Of a DNA stretch of 64,000 bases, positions 27,146 through 38,754 are shown in pieces (positions within the stretch are counted from its first letter, which is position 1; every line of letters begins with the position of its first letter). The DNA lies in NCBI RefSeq assembly GCF_001884135.1, contig NZ_MAOC01000051.1, forward strand, positions 159,122-223,121, in the 5' to 3' direction. This DNA is from Bacillus nitratireducens (GTDB lineage Bacteria; Bacillota; Bacilli; Bacillales; Bacillaceae_G). Under the pieces are notes generated by a model, which was not told the DNA's origin, ran no database searches, and saw only the letters and a list, made by a program, of their open reading frames with translations. Both the position numbers and the translations under genes were made by a program.

Positions 27146-28213
27146 TTAAACATCTTCTCTTTTCCAAAGAGGTCTCACATGAACAATCACTGTACGAATG
27201 ATTGCTAAAACAGGAACTGATATTAGCAATCCTACAATACCTGCTACTTCTCCTCCAACTAGTAATGCAAGCATAATAATAACAGGGTGCATACGAAGCG
27301 ACTTACCAACGATGTAAGGAGATAAAATGTTACTTTCCAAAAATTGCAAAATGGCAATTGTAATCCCCGCCTTAATGAGTAAACTCGTTGATACCGTTGC
27401 CGCAATCATCAACGTGGGAATCGCCCCTAAAATAGGACCAAAGTACGGGATTATATCCGTTACCCCAATAATAATGCCGAGTAATAACGGATATTTCATA
27501 CCGATAAACCAAAAAGAAAGAACAGATACTCCCCCTAATACTAAGCAAACAAATAACTGTCCTCGAATATAACTTCCGAGTGATTTATCAATTTCTTTCG
27601 CAAGCATTTGACCCGTACTACGCCATTTACTCGGGACTAATTTCCAAAAGATATGATAAAACTCACCGTAATCTTTTAATATGTAAAATACAATGAATGG
27701 AATTAAGAAAATAATGAGTAACGAATCCAGTACACCACGAGCTGTGCTCATGACTTTATTTAAAAGCGCTTGAATCTTCGTTTCTACACCACCAAAAATT
27801 TGTTTCACCTTTTCATGAATAAATGATGGAAAATTCGCTGTTTGTTCCGTTACCCCATCCATCCAAGAATCGTACATTTTTGTAAACTGCGGAAATTGTT
27901 CATTAATCTCTTGCAACTGCTTAATAACAATTGGCGTTCCTTTATAAATCCCATAGCCAATCCCGCCGAAGAAAAGTACGTAAATGAGCAAAATGGCAAG
28001 TGTACGAGGCATTCCTTCTTTATGGATTTTTTCAATTAAAGGATGCAATAAGTATGCAATGAAACACGCGATAAGAAACGGTGTAATTGCCACTTTAAAT
28101 ACAAAAATAATTGGTGCCCACAATGGCTTAATTTTTAAAAAGACAAGCAAACAAAGAAAAATGAGTAACAATAATCCTAAACGATATATCCAAATGATTT
28201 TAAGATTCTTCAC
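27146..28213 (-). CDS. yrrI: AI-2E (YdiK/PerM) family transporter
   Basis: A 355-residue protein from the GTG at 28213, which follows GGAGGAGG; a longer GTG-initiated frame would swallow that site. Seven to eight membrane helices are visible (LGLLLLIFLCLLVFLKI; FLIACFIAYLLHP; TLAILLIYVLFFGGIGYGIY; several near the C-terminus including GVTDIIPYFGPILGAIPT, the family motif). The family is named after TqsA but includes permeases and Na+/H+ antiporters; the cargo here is unknown. Position after alaS matches B. subtilis yrrI. Confidence 0.85.
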   Translation of the reverse strand: MKNLKIIWIYRLGLLLLIFLCLLVFLKIKPLWAPIIFVFKVAITPFLIACFIAYLLHPLIEKIHKEGMPRTLAILLIYVLFFGGIGYGIYKGTPIVIKQLQEINEQFPQFTKMYDSWMDGVTEQTANFPSFIHEKVKQIFGGVETKIQALLNKVMSTARGVLDSLLIIFLIPFIVFYILKDYGEFYHIFWKLVPSKWRSTGQMLAKEIDKSLGSYIRGQLFVCLVLGGVSVLSFWFIGMKYPLLLGIIIGVTDIIPYFGPILGAIPTLMIAATVSTSLLIKAGITIAILQFLESNILSPYIVGKSLRMHPVIIMLALLVGGEVAGIVGLLISVPVLAIIRTVIVHVRPLWKREDV

Positions 28214-28389
28214 ACGAAAAACCTCCTCCACCTTTATTTTGAAAATAAATAGGTTAGGTTATGTGCAAAAGTTTTAAAATCTTTTTATACAGACCATACT
28301 GTTTTTTAAAGACGTACATATATTTAACATAATAAGGACAACCACCCCTGAAAATACAAAATGTCAAAATATAATCAGGAGGGCTAATT

Positions 28390-28602
28390 ATGGTTTTATT
28401 TATGCTCATATTATCAGCACTTTTTATGATTCTTGAATGGATTTGCATTGGGTTTGGTATTTGGAAAGGTTTCTTTATTCGTTCCTCGCGAAAAGAACGG
28501 GCGAAGCAATTATGGCATTATGGAATGCTTGGCGTTGGATGTTACGGTCTATCTTATCTCTTCTCAGAAATCGGACTTTTATATTTGCATACAAGTGCAT
28601 AA
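28390..28602 (+). CDS. Small membrane protein, unknown function
   Basis: A 70-residue protein with two hydrophobic segments (LFMLILSALFMILEWICIGFGIW and YGMLGVGCYGLSYLFSEIGLLYL) separated by a basic loop (RSSRKERAKQ). The ATG at 28390 follows CAGGAGGG at good spacing, and a terminator follows the stop, so this is a convincing small gene. I do not recognise the family. Confidence 0.72.
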   Translation: MVLFMLILSALFMILEWICIGFGIWKGFFIRSSRKERAKQLWHYGMLGVGCYGLSYLFSEIGLLYLHTSA

Positions 28603-28632
28603 AAAAACTCCCTTATCCTGAAGGGAGTTTTT
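28603..28632. terminator. Bidirectional terminator
   Basis: A perfect 12-bp stem aaaaactccctt/aagggagttttt (28603-28614 with 28621-28632) between the plus-strand small membrane protein gene and yrzQ. Confidence 0.88.
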
Positions 28633-28645
28633 CACTTTACCAAAA

Positions 28646-28774
28646 TTATAAATAAGACTTAATCATCTTACGTGCTTTTTTCATATTGCGTTTAGAAAAT
28701 ACATCTTGCTTACGAGCATATTGATATGCTGCAGCCCCAACACCTAATGCGATTAATGAATTGCGTATATTCAA
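28646..28774 (-). CDS. yrzQ: DUF3918 (YrzQ-like) small protein
   Basis: A 42-residue frame starting at a TTG at 28774 after GGGGG. The translation starts with NIRNSLIALGVGAAAYQY and ends in a basic tail (KRNMKKARKMIKSYL). A short hydrophobic N-terminal helix followed by a lysine-rich end is the DUF3918 pattern, and the place beside yrrI and a yrzR-like gene fits YrzQ of B. subtilis. Function unknown. Confidence 0.7.
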   Translation of the reverse strand: MNIRNSLIALGVGAAAYQYARKQDVFSKRNMKKARKMIKSYL

Positions 28775-28792
28775 AGTAAATCCCCCTTTTCG

Positions 28793-28981
28793 TTATCCGA
28801 TCGTTCTTTCATTCTCATCAAATAAATCATCAAGAGAGCTTAATGAACCATCTTCCTCTACTTGATGTGTATGGATTTTCCCCTTTGAAACCGATAATTC
28901 GATATAACAATTCCAGCAATAAAATTGGTTGACACCTATTTTTCCGATGTCTTTCCCTTTGCAATTTGGACAAATAAACAT
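28793..28981 (-). CDS. yrzR: Small zinc-ribbon-like protein (YrzR-like)
   Basis: A 62-residue protein with two CxxC pairs, CPNCKGKDIG and FYCWNCYIEL, spaced as in a zinc ribbon, then a C-terminal acidic tail (DDLFDENE). The ATG at 28981 follows AAGGAG. It is 18 bp upstream of yrzQ, and the pair probably forms one unit. Zinc binding is inferred from the cysteines; no partner is known. Confidence 0.75.
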   Translation of the reverse strand: MFICPNCKGKDIGKIGVNQFYCWNCYIELSVSKGKIHTHQVEEDGSLSSLDDLFDENERTIG

Positions 28982-29108
28982 ATGGCTTTCATCTCCTTAC
29001 AGTCTCCCAGATTCTATTCGCCATTATGTCCAAACCGCATTCATTTATACATTGCTGGAGCCTTTCAACGTTATACGTTTGAAAGTTTCACTATATAATT
29101 TCACCTCG

Positions 29109-31445
29109 TTACATGAAATCATACGGTGAAATGTTTTCCACGTCCATTTCCTCGCCATTAACTGTTACCATCTGTACTTCTCCTTGTGATTCTTGCAATC
29201 GACCAGCTAAAGTCGTTTGACGCATTGCATCATCAAGGCGATTTACACCAGACTGGAAAGCTGCTTCCTCCCCGCAAATAATAAGGAATTTCTTACTCCT
29301 TGTAATGCCCGTGTAAATTAAATTACGACGTAACATACGGTAGTAGCTCTTTACAATCGGCATAATAACTATTGGGAATTCACTACCTTGTGATTTATGA
29401 ATCGAGCAGCAATATGCATGGGTAATTTGGTTCAAATCAGGCTTTGTATACGTTACTTCAATCCCATCAAATGAAACGATAATCATATCTTGTTGCTCGA
29501 CATTTTCTTTTGCATAAAAAATCGAAACAATTTCTCCAATATCACCATTAAATACTTGGCTTTCCGGCTGATTGACTAATTGAAGTACTTTATCACCTCT
29601 TCGATACACAACGTCACCGTAGGCAAGTTCTTTACTTTTTTCTTTTTTCGGATTAAACACTTCTTGAAGAGCTTCATTTAACACATTAATACCTGCTGGT
29701 CCGCGGTACATAGGTGCCAACACTTGTACATCTCTTGCGCTAAACCCTTTCGTCTTCGCGTTTTCACATACTTTTTTTACAACTTCAACAATTTGAGCCC
29801 CTGCACAGCTGATAAATGAACGATCTTTTTTATTTTGCGCTAAATCTGGTGGAAGTGTTCCGTCTTTTATCGCATGGGCAAGCTGAATAACAGACGAACC
29901 TTCTGCCTGACGATAAATTTCTGTAAGTTTTACCGTTGGGATGGCTCCTGCATTTAATAAATCTTTTAACACTTGTCCAGGTCCTACAGATGGCAACTGA
30001 TCTTCATCACCTACAACGATAACTTGAATATTTGTCGGAAGTGACTTGAATAGCTGATTTGCAAGCCAAATATCTACCATCGAAAACTCGTCAATAATGA
30101 GTAACTTTCCTTGTACCGGATCGGTTTCATTGCGCTGGAAAGACCCTTCTGGCGTCCAACCAAGCAAACGATGAATCGTACAAGCTGGAAGCCCTGTCGA
30201 TTCACTCATGCGCTTCGCCGCTCTTCCTGTTGGGGCCGTTAACAATATTGGAAATGGATTATCATCACTATATTCATTCGGATTTAATGATAATCCGTGA
30301 AGTGATGCATACATTTCAACAATTCCTTTAATAACTGTTGTTTTCCCCGTTCCTGGTCCACCTGTTAATAGCATCATCGGCTTATGAAGTGCAGTTTGAA
30401 CTGCTTCTTGCTGAAGCGGTGCATACTGTACCTTTAGCTGTTCTTCAATTTCCCCTAATGTTTTTAACACTTCTGCTTCAGGGAATTCAGGGGTTTCTTC
30501 TTGATTCATAAGACGACGAATTGACTTTACAACGCCTTTTTCAGAGTAGAATAACGAAGCTAAATACACTCGCTCTTCTTCTATAATGACTTTCCCTTCA
30601 CTTTGCATCATTTCAACGCAGCCTACAATATCTTCCTCAGTCACTCTTCCTTCTTGATTGTTTAAAAGTGACATCGTTTCTCTTACAAGTTGATCTTTCC
30701 CCATATAAACGTGACCGAGTTGCAGTGAAACATTCTCTAATGTATAAAAACAGCCCGCACGTACACGGTCGTCGTGATTACCCGATATACCTAATGCACG
30801 CCCTATATCATCCGCTCTTCCAAAGCCAATCCCATCCACTTCTTCAATAAGCTTATATGGATTATTACGAATCACTTCTAATGTCATTTCCTTATATTGC
30901 TGATAGATTTTAATAGAAAGCTTCGTTCCAAAACCGTAACCATTTAAAAAGCTCATTACTTTCTCTAACCCTTGATGTTCAACAATTGTCTCATATATTT
31001 CCTGCGCTTTTTGTTTGTTAACAACACCATTTAACGCATCAGGATCATCCATAATTTTAGAAATAGCATGCTCACCAAGGTGATCTACGATTTTTTCGGC
31101 TGTACGCTTTCCAATCCCTTTAAATAAATCGCTCGCTAAATATTGCACCATACCTGCTTTTGTTTGCGGCAATTCTTTCTTAAACGTTTCAACTAAATAT
31201 TGTTTCCCATACTTCGGGTGGTCTTTAAAGTGACCTGTTAATGTAAACACTTCATCTTCATGCATACGGGGAAAATGACCGTTTATCATTACTTTCTTTT
31301 CGTCGTATGTTTCATTCGTTTCAATGATTTTCATACTGACAACGGAATAGAGGTTTTCTTCGTTGTGGAAAATGGTATGAAGAACTTGCGCTTTTATAAA
31401 TTTTTTCTCTTCCTCAAACAAATCCATTGCATGTTGATTTCCCAT
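29109..31445 (-). CDS. recD2: ATP-dependent 5'-3' DNA helicase RecD2
   Basis: A 778-residue SF1B helicase of the RecD2 type, with a long N-terminal region carrying helix-hairpin-helix pieces (DLFKGIGKRTAEKIV; EVDGIGFGRADDIGRALG), which RecD of RecBCD lacks. Motifs: Walker A LTGGPGTGKTTVIKG, motif II LLIIDEFSMVD, and motif V/VI HKSQGSEFPIVIMP and YTGITRSKK. It acts in replication fork and mismatch repair support in B. subtilis (YrrC). The ATG at 31445 follows AAGGAGAGG. Confidence 0.95.
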   Translation of the reverse strand: MGNQHAMDLFEEEKKFIKAQVLHTIFHNEENLYSVVSMKIIETNETYDEKKVMINGHFPRMHEDEVFTLTGHFKDHPKYGKQYLVETFKKELPQTKAGMVQYLASDLFKGIGKRTAEKIVDHLGEHAISKIMDDPDALNGVVNKQKAQEIYETIVEHQGLEKVMSFLNGYGFGTKLSIKIYQQYKEMTLEVIRNNPYKLIEEVDGIGFGRADDIGRALGISGNHDDRVRAGCFYTLENVSLQLGHVYMGKDQLVRETMSLLNNQEGRVTEEDIVGCVEMMQSEGKVIIEEERVYLASLFYSEKGVVKSIRRLMNQEETPEFPEAEVLKTLGEIEEQLKVQYAPLQQEAVQTALHKPMMLLTGGPGTGKTTVIKGIVEMYASLHGLSLNPNEYSDDNPFPILLTAPTGRAAKRMSESTGLPACTIHRLLGWTPEGSFQRNETDPVQGKLLIIDEFSMVDIWLANQLFKSLPTNIQVIVVGDEDQLPSVGPGQVLKDLLNAGAIPTVKLTEIYRQAEGSSVIQLAHAIKDGTLPPDLAQNKKDRSFISCAGAQIVEVVKKVCENAKTKGFSARDVQVLAPMYRGPAGINVLNEALQEVFNPKKEKSKELAYGDVVYRRGDKVLQLVNQPESQVFNGDIGEIVSIFYAKENVEQQDMIIVSFDGIEVTYTKPDLNQITHAYCCSIHKSQGSEFPIVIMPIVKSYYRMLRRNLIYTGITRSKKFLIICGEEAAFQSGVNRLDDAMRQTTLAGRLQESQGEVQMVTVNGEEMDVENISPYDFM

Positions 31446-31552
31446 CTTTCCTCTCCTTCCCGAGTTCTTTTCACTTTAATGAGCAGTACATCCCCCACCT
31501 CTTTCACATTCTTTAGATGAGGGGTAACTGCACATTAAACTATAATTTCACT

Positions 31553-32212
31553 TTATTCAGCTTCTTGCTCTAATAAACGAACACCATTACCAGCTAAAAA
31601 GTGATCTGGCTGAATTTCAGTTGCTTTCTTAAATAAAGTAAGAGCCTTCTCGTTATTTTCTTCAAATACGTACGCAACACCTAAATTATAATACGCATCT
31701 GCATGCTCTTCATCCATTTCTAATACCTTTTCAAAATAAGGTTTTGCCTCTTGAATATGTTCTAGTCGTGCGAAGCAAAGTCCACATTGGAAAACAGCTT
31801 CTACATCACTTTCATCTAATTCAGTTGCTCTTTGTAAAAATGGCAGTGCAAGACGATCATTTCCAAGCTGCACATGTGTAATACCTAACATAAACGTTAC
31901 ATCAGCTGATTGTAATCCAGCTTGCATCGCTTGTTCAAATACAGCCTTTGCCTCTGCAAATTGCTCGTGACCGTAATATACATTTCCTAAGCCATAATAA
32001 GCAGCCGCAGATTTATCATCTAATTCTAATGCACGTTTATAAAATAAAATTGCTCGTTCACTATCACCTAATACATCTAATAAATTCGCAAAGTTAATAT
32101 ATCCAAGCGCATCTTTCGGATTTTCTTCGATTGCTTCTGTAAAATTTTTAGCTGCTTCTTCCCAGTTTCCTTCTTGCATATATTGAATACCTGTTTCAAG
32201 TTTGTTTGACAT
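31553..32212 (-). CDS. yrrB: TPR repeat protein YrrB
   Basis: A 219-residue protein made of about six tetratricopeptide repeats (GNWEEAAKNFTEAIEENPKDALGYINFANLL, then regular 34-residue units). No signal or membrane segment. The ATG at 32212 follows GAGGTG; a GTG at 32221 would overlap it. TPR arrays bind protein partners. It lies between mnmA and recD2 as in B. subtilis; a role with tRNA or rRNA modification enzymes has been suggested only by neighbourhood. Confidence 0.88.
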   Translation of the reverse strand: MSNKLETGIQYMQEGNWEEAAKNFTEAIEENPKDALGYINFANLLDVLGDSERAILFYKRALELDDKSAAAYYGLGNVYYGHEQFAEAKAVFEQAMQAGLQSADVTFMLGITHVQLGNDRLALPFLQRATELDESDVEAVFQCGLCFARLEHIQEAKPYFEKVLEMDEEHADAYYNLGVAYVFEENNEKALTLFKKATEIQPDHFLAGNGVRLLEQEAE

Positions 32213-32322
32213 GTCCTTCACCTCTACAACAAATTATAACAAAGAATGTATTTTCCAAGCGAACGAAAATTCGCTTTATGTAAAAGAAACCTCTAACCGC
32301 TAATCGGCAGAGGCTTCTCGTT

Positions 32323-34600
<2,278 letters not shown>

Positions 34601-34635
34601 TAAATCTCCTTCTTTCCAAATCGTTTCACAAGGAA

Positions 34636-35052
34636 TTAAATGTAAAACATATAGCCCCCGTGATTTTCTTCCTCATAACGTACTAAATCTTCTAAAGTTG
34701 TACTATCTAATACTTCTTGCACCGCATCACGAACACGCATCCATAATTGGCGTTGTGCTGGTTCTTCTTCTTCTATCATTTCTACAACACTAATTGGACC
34801 CTCTAGTACACGGATTACATCTCCAGCTGTAATGTTGACTGGCTGATCAGATAATACATACCCGCCATATGCCCCGCGCGTACTCTTTACAAGACGAGCG
34901 TTACGAAGTGGTGAAATTAATTGCTCTAAGTAATGTTCAGATAAGTCATGTGCCTGCGCGATTGACTTTAATGAAATTGGGCCTTCACCAAACTTTTTTG
35001 CAAGGTCGATCATAATTGTTAAGCCATAGCGGCCTTTCGTTGAAATCTTCAT
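34636..35052 (-). CDS. cymR: Cysteine metabolism repressor CymR (Rrf2 family)
   Basis: A 138-residue Rrf2 regulator with winged helix-turn-helix (KISTKGRYGLTIMIDLA; LSEHYLEQLISPLRNARLVKSTRGAYGGYVL). It has no cysteine, so unlike IscR and NsrR it cannot hold an Fe-S cluster. In B. subtilis CymR represses sulfur genes including the yrrT-mccAB operon as a complex with CysK, and the mccAB genes lie 23 kb away in this window. The chain ends in -MFYI; a terminal Ile is also what CysE uses to dock in CysK. Confidence 0.92.
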   Translation of the reverse strand: MKISTKGRYGLTIMIDLAKKFGEGPISLKSIAQAHDLSEHYLEQLISPLRNARLVKSTRGAYGGYVLSDQPVNITAGDVIRVLEGPISVVEMIEEEEPAQRQLWMRVRDAVQEVLDSTTLEDLVRYEEENHGGYMFYI

Positions 35053-35344
35053 CTATTTGCACCTCATTTCAAATTTTCACTTCTATTGGTTATATCTTTA
35101 TTCATAAAAGAACACAATTTAAAATCCTATGAAATTATAGCATAATATAGTATTATAAGAAATTTCAACTTGTGTATCAAAATGATAACATAAAATCACA
35201 TTGAAAAACTCGGAAATTATTACAATTGAAAGAAAAATGAAAATATTCATATTCATTTTTCCCACAAAACAGCATCCTATTTCAAATTCCATTAAAAAAA
35301 ATGATACGATAGAATGAGATTATATATTAAGGGAGACGGTCTAA

Positions 35345-36631
35345 ATGAAACAACCACTCGCACATCGAATGCGCCCTACAAATATTCAAGAAATTATCGG
35401 ACAACAACATTTAGTTGGTGAAGGGAAAATTTTATGGCGAATGGTCCAAGCAAACCATTTTCAATCTATGATTTTATACGGTCCTCCAGGCACAGGTAAA
35501 ACATCAATTGCTAGCGCAATTGCAGGAAGTACTGGAACCCCGTTTCGCCTCTTAAACGCTGTTACGCATAATAAAAAAGATATGGAAGTTGTCGTACAAG
35601 AAGCGAAGATGCATCGACACCTCGTTTTAATTTTAGATGAAGTCCATAGACTAGATAAAGCGAAGCAAGACTTTCTATTACCCCATTTAGAAAGCGGGCT
35701 TCTTACTTTAATTGGTGCAACGACAAGCAATCCGTTCCATGCTATTAATTCTGCTATCCGAAGCAGATGTCAAATCTTCGAATTACATGCATTAACAGAA
35801 GATGATATTTTAATTGGTTTAAAACGAGCTCTTGAAGATAAAGAAAAGGGGCTTGGGGAATATGATGTAACTGTCACGAATGAAGCACTGCATCACTTTG
35901 CAAATGCGTCAGGCGGAGATATGCGTTCAGCTTATAATGCACTTGAACTAGCTGTTTTATCTAGCTTTACAACTGACGACAAAGCCGCGGAAATTACACT
36001 TGAAATCGCAGAAGAATGCTTACAAAAAAAGAGCTTCGTTCACGACAAAGGTGGAGATGCTCATTATGACGTATTATCAGCATTTCAAAAATCTGTGCGT
36101 GGAAGTGATGTAAACGCAGCACTTCATTATTTAGCACGCCTTATTGAAGCAGGTGATTTACAAAGTATCGGTAGACGCCTTCTTATTATGGCATATGAAG
36201 ATGTTGGACTTGCTAGCCCGCAAGCTGGACCGCGCACCCTTGCAGCGATTGAGTCAGCTGAACGAGTTGGATTCCCAGAAGCACGCATACCACTTGCAAA
36301 TGCTGTTATTGAACTTTGCCTATCACCGAAATCAAATTCAGCTTATAAAGCACTTGATGCCGCATTACACGATTTACGTAACGGACAAACAGGTGATATT
36401 CCAAGTCATTTAAAAGATAGTCATTACAAAGGCGCAGAATCACTTGGAAGAGGCATTGGATACTTATATCCACATGACCATCCAAATGGCTGGGTACAAC
36501 AACAATACTTACCTGATAAAATAAAAAACAAGCAATACTATAAACCGAAAACGACAGGGAAATTTGAGCAAGCACTTTCTACTGTGTATGAAAGATTACA
36601 AATTTCGAATAAAACGAAAAATAAAGGGTAA
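35345..36631 (+). CDS. rarA: Replication-associated AAA+ ATPase RarA (MgsA)
   Basis: A 428-residue AAA+ protein, standard for Rar[22 protein letters not shown], Walker [13 protein letters not shown], Walker [16 protein letters not shown], sensor 1 [13 protein letters not shown] and the C-terminal tetramerisation domain ([36 protein letters not shown]). It acts on stalled replication forks and interacts with SSB. It is transcribed opposite to cymR, with about 290 bp of AT-rich DNA between them. Confidence 0.95.
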   Translation: MKQPLAHRMRPTNIQEIIGQQHLVGEGKILWRMVQANHFQSMILYGPPGTGKTSIASAIAGSTGTPFRLLNAVTHNKKDMEVVVQEAKMHRHLVLILDEVHRLDKAKQDFLLPHLESGLLTLIGATTSNPFHAINSAIRSRCQIFELHALTEDDILIGLKRALEDKEKGLGEYDVTVTNEALHHFANASGGDMRSAYNALELAVLSSFTTDDKAAEITLEIAEECLQKKSFVHDKGGDAHYDVLSAFQKSVRGSDVNAALHYLARLIEAGDLQSIGRRLLIMAYEDVGLASPQAGPRTLAAIESAERVGFPEARIPLANAVIELCLSPKSNSAYKALDAALHDLRNGQTGDIPSHLKDSHYKGAESLGRGIGYLYPHDHPNGWVQQQYLPDKIKNKQYYKPKTTGKFEQALSTVYERLQISNKTKNKG

Positions 36632-36668
36632 CATAAACGAAAACGTCACCATTATGGAGGCTTCGCTT

Positions 36669-37310
36669 ATGAAAACACGTCAAGATGCATGGACAAAAGA
36701 AGACGATCTCCTTTTAGCAGAAACTGTTTTACGACATATTCGCGGCGGAAGTACACAAATAAAAGCGTTCGATGAAGTTGGCGATACATTAAACCGGACT
36801 TCCGCAGCTTGTGGATTTAGATGGAACGCTGAAGTAAGGCCAAATTACGAAGATGCGGTGCAACTTGCGAAAAAACAACGTAAAGAATTAAAACGTTCTG
36901 AAGCTAAAATAGAAAAAGATCATTTCACGAAAACGAAACAACTCGTAATCGATGCCGAGTTTTCAGAAGATATTACGCCAAGTAAACAAGGTCTTACAAT
37001 ACAAAAAATCATCTCATTTTTGCAAAACTTAGAGCACAATAATCCTTCACTCGCAAAGTTACAAACCGAAAATGACGTATTACAAGCTCAGCTCACTTCC
37101 CTGCAAAAAACAAACGATGAACTTGAAACAAAATTAGCTGTACTCACAAAAAAGCAACAAGCAATCGAAGAAGATTACGCCATGCTTGTTAGAATTATGG
37201 ATCGCGCTCGAAAACTCGTTTCAGTTGAAGAGCAGGAGGAGCAAATTGCTCCGATTTTCAAAACCGATCAAAATGGAAATTTAGATATTATATATTCTGC
37301 AGAGAATTAA
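36669..37310 (+). CDS. RsfA-family prespore regulator (Myb-like)
   Basis: A 213-residue protein from the ATG at 36669 behind TGGAGG; the longer frame overlapping rarA has no such site. Residues about 5-60 are a Myb/SANT-like DNA-binding domain ([41 protein letters not shown]), and residues about 120-190 a coiled coil ([26 protein letters not shown]). This is the RsfA family, whose B. subtilis member adjusts SigF-dependent genes in the forespore. Targets here are unknown. Confidence 0.85.
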   Translation: MKTRQDAWTKEDDLLLAETVLRHIRGGSTQIKAFDEVGDTLNRTSAACGFRWNAEVRPNYEDAVQLAKKQRKELKRSEAKIEKDHFTKTKQLVIDAEFSEDITPSKQGLTIQKIISFLQNLEHNNPSLAKLQTENDVLQAQLTSLQKTNDELETKLAVLTKKQQAIEEDYAMLVRIMDRARKLVSVEEQEEQIAPIFKTDQNGNLDIIYSAEN

Positions 37311-37357
37311 AAAACAGGGGTATCACTTTTTTGACTAAGTGACATCCCTGTTTTTTT
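37308..37357 (+). terminator. Terminator of the rsfA-like gene
   Basis: A stem built from aacaggg/ccctgtt and gtatcac/gtgacat pairs, with a 7-T run after it on the plus strand. It starts at the stop codon. Confidence 0.85.
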
Positions 37358-37439
37358 CGATTGACAACAATAAGCCTCTTGGAGAAAATTGGATATTTTT
37401 CACTTAAATGTTACTATAAATATATACACTTGAAGGGAG

Positions 37440-37622
37440 ATGGTTGCTATTTCATTAATAGTATTCAAAATAACACTCGGTGTTCTCGTCCTAACGTTAG
37501 GGATTTTTACATTTCACATTTTAAAAAAGACTTCCGCCTATAAGTCGGACAAATACGATTATTCTTTATTAGGTTTACTTACATTTGAATTATTAGTATT
37601 GCAAATAGCAGCAATCCTTTAA
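37440..37622 (+). CDS. Small two-helix membrane protein, unknown
   Basis: A 60-residue frame with two hydrophobic stretches (ISLIVFKITLGVLVLTLGIFTF and SLLGLLTFELLVLQIAAIL) around a polar loop with Lys/Asp/Tyr. A strong site GAAGGGAG ends right at the ATG at 37440, too close to serve it; the in-frame ATT at 37449 has the correct spacing and may be the true start. A terminator follows the stop. I do not recognise the family. Confidence 0.55.
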   Translation: MVAISLIVFKITLGVLVLTLGIFTFHILKKTSAYKSDKYDYSLLGLLTFELLVLQIAAIL

Positions 37623-37631
37623 AATAAAATA

Positions 37632-37672
37632 GAAAAAGCATATACCCAAGACGGATATATGCTTTCTTTTTA
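37632..37672. terminator. Bidirectional terminator
   Basis: An 8-bp stem agcatata/tatatgct (37637-37644 with 37656-37663) with extended A/T flanks, between the small membrane protein gene and tcdA, which converge. Confidence 0.8.
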
Positions 37673-38437
37673 TTCTTGCCCTACACGCTTCACTTCTACG
37701 TTTTTAATACGTTCACGTACAACGTGACTTGCCATAATTAGGCCTGCCACAGATGGTACGAATGCATTTGATGAAGGTGGTAATTTCGCTTTACGAATTT
37801 TTGCATTTTCGTCTGGTACGATTTCTTTACGTACTTCTTCACGAATTACGATTGGGTTTTCGTCAGAGAAGACAACTTTTACACCTTTTTTAATACCATC
37901 TTTACGAAGCTTCGTACGAATTACTTTCGCAATTGGATCTGTATGTGTTTTAGAGATGTCCGCAATACGGAAACGAGTTGGGTCCATTTTATTTGCTGCA
38001 CCCATACATGAGATAATTTTAATTTTGCGACGTAAACATTGTTTAATTAAATGAATTTTGAACGTAATCGTATCAGATGCATCTACTACGAAATCCAATC
38101 CATGTTTGAAAAACTCTTCATATGTTTCATCAGTATAAAACATTTCTAGTCCAATTACTTCACACTCTGGATTAATGTCTGCAATACGCTCTTTCATTAA
38201 TTCTACTTTTGAACGTCCTACAGTAGATACTAACGCGTGAATTTGACGGTTTACGTTTGTAATATCTACAACATCTTTGTCAACTAATACAAGACGTCCT
38301 ACGCCAGAACGTGCTAACGCTTCTGCCGAAAATGATCCTACGCCGCCAATTCCTAAAATACCGACTGTACTATTTTTTAATATTTCAAGGCCTTCTTTTC
38401 CAAAGGCTAATTCATTACGTGAAAATTGATGTAACAT
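37670..38437 (-). CDS. tcdA: tRNA threonylcarbamoyladenosine dehydratase
   Basis: A 255-residue E1-like (ThiF/MoeB fold) enzyme: NSTVGILGIGGVGSFSAEALARSGVGRLVLVDKD binds ATP, then NVNRQIHAL and DFVVDASDTITFKIHLI. It closes t6A37 to the cyclic form ct6A in tRNAs reading ANN codons. The family and the place next to aspS and rarA match B. subtilis YrvM. RBS AGGAG precedes the ATG at 38437. Confidence 0.93.
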   Translation of the reverse strand: MLHQFSRNELAFGKEGLEILKNSTVGILGIGGVGSFSAEALARSGVGRLVLVDKDVVDITNVNRQIHALVSTVGRSKVELMKERIADINPECEVIGLEMFYTDETYEEFFKHGLDFVVDASDTITFKIHLIKQCLRRKIKIISCMGAANKMDPTRFRIADISKTHTDPIAKVIRTKLRKDGIKKGVKVVFSDENPIVIREEVRKEIVPDENAKIRKAKLPPSSNAFVPSVAGLIMASHVVRERIKNVEVKRVGQE

Positions 38438-38569
38438 TCAGCTCTACACTCCTATTACAAAAATGGTCTACCATGTATTCTAGCGTTTTTCCGACTATTT
38501 GTATAGAAAAAGTTATAGAATTCCTAAAAATACATATTCAAAGAGAAAAAATAAACATAAGACCACTAG

Positions 38570-38587
38570 CTGAACCAGACTTTTTTC
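38570..38587. repeat. Degenerate 3' end of a further element copy
   Basis: CTGAACCAGACTTTTTT closely resembles the last bases of the two complete elements just downstream (CTGAACCGGACTTTTT). It looks like the remnant of a third copy whose 5' part has been lost. Confidence 0.5.
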
Positions 38588-38598
38588 TTACATATTTG

Positions 38599-38737
38599 TT
38601 TAAAAAGGAGGATTCAGAGGGCCGAGCAAATCGAGGCGCTGAAGCCAGGAGGATCGCGGTGTAGCTTTTACTACTCGAGCACCGGACTGGCGAAGCAGCG
38701 ATGAGATGCGACAGTTATCTGAACCGGACTTTTTAAA
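38599..38737. repeat. Tandem structured element, copy 1 (139 bp)
   Basis: The ends are complementary: TTTAAAAAG (38599-38607) with CTTTTTAAA (38729-38737), then TTCAGA (38613-38618) with TCTGAA (38718-38723), across a 5+5 internal loop. Inside, GCTG-AA-GCCAG pairs with CTGGC-GAAG-CAGC, and CGGTG with CACCG. It repeats after 156 bp. The period is close to the roughly 155 bp reported for the B. cereus group bcr1 repeat, whose sequence I cannot verify from memory. 6S RNA lies at this syntenic place in B. subtilis as I recall and is the main alternative. Transcription direction is not settled. Confidence 0.75.
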
Positions 38738-38754
38738 CTTCCCTTCAATACACG

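Noticed and set aside
29062-29085. Near-palindrome ctttcaacgt..acgtttgaaag before recD2
   Set aside because: No T-run on the minus strand and no gene ends there; too little to support a terminator or an operator.
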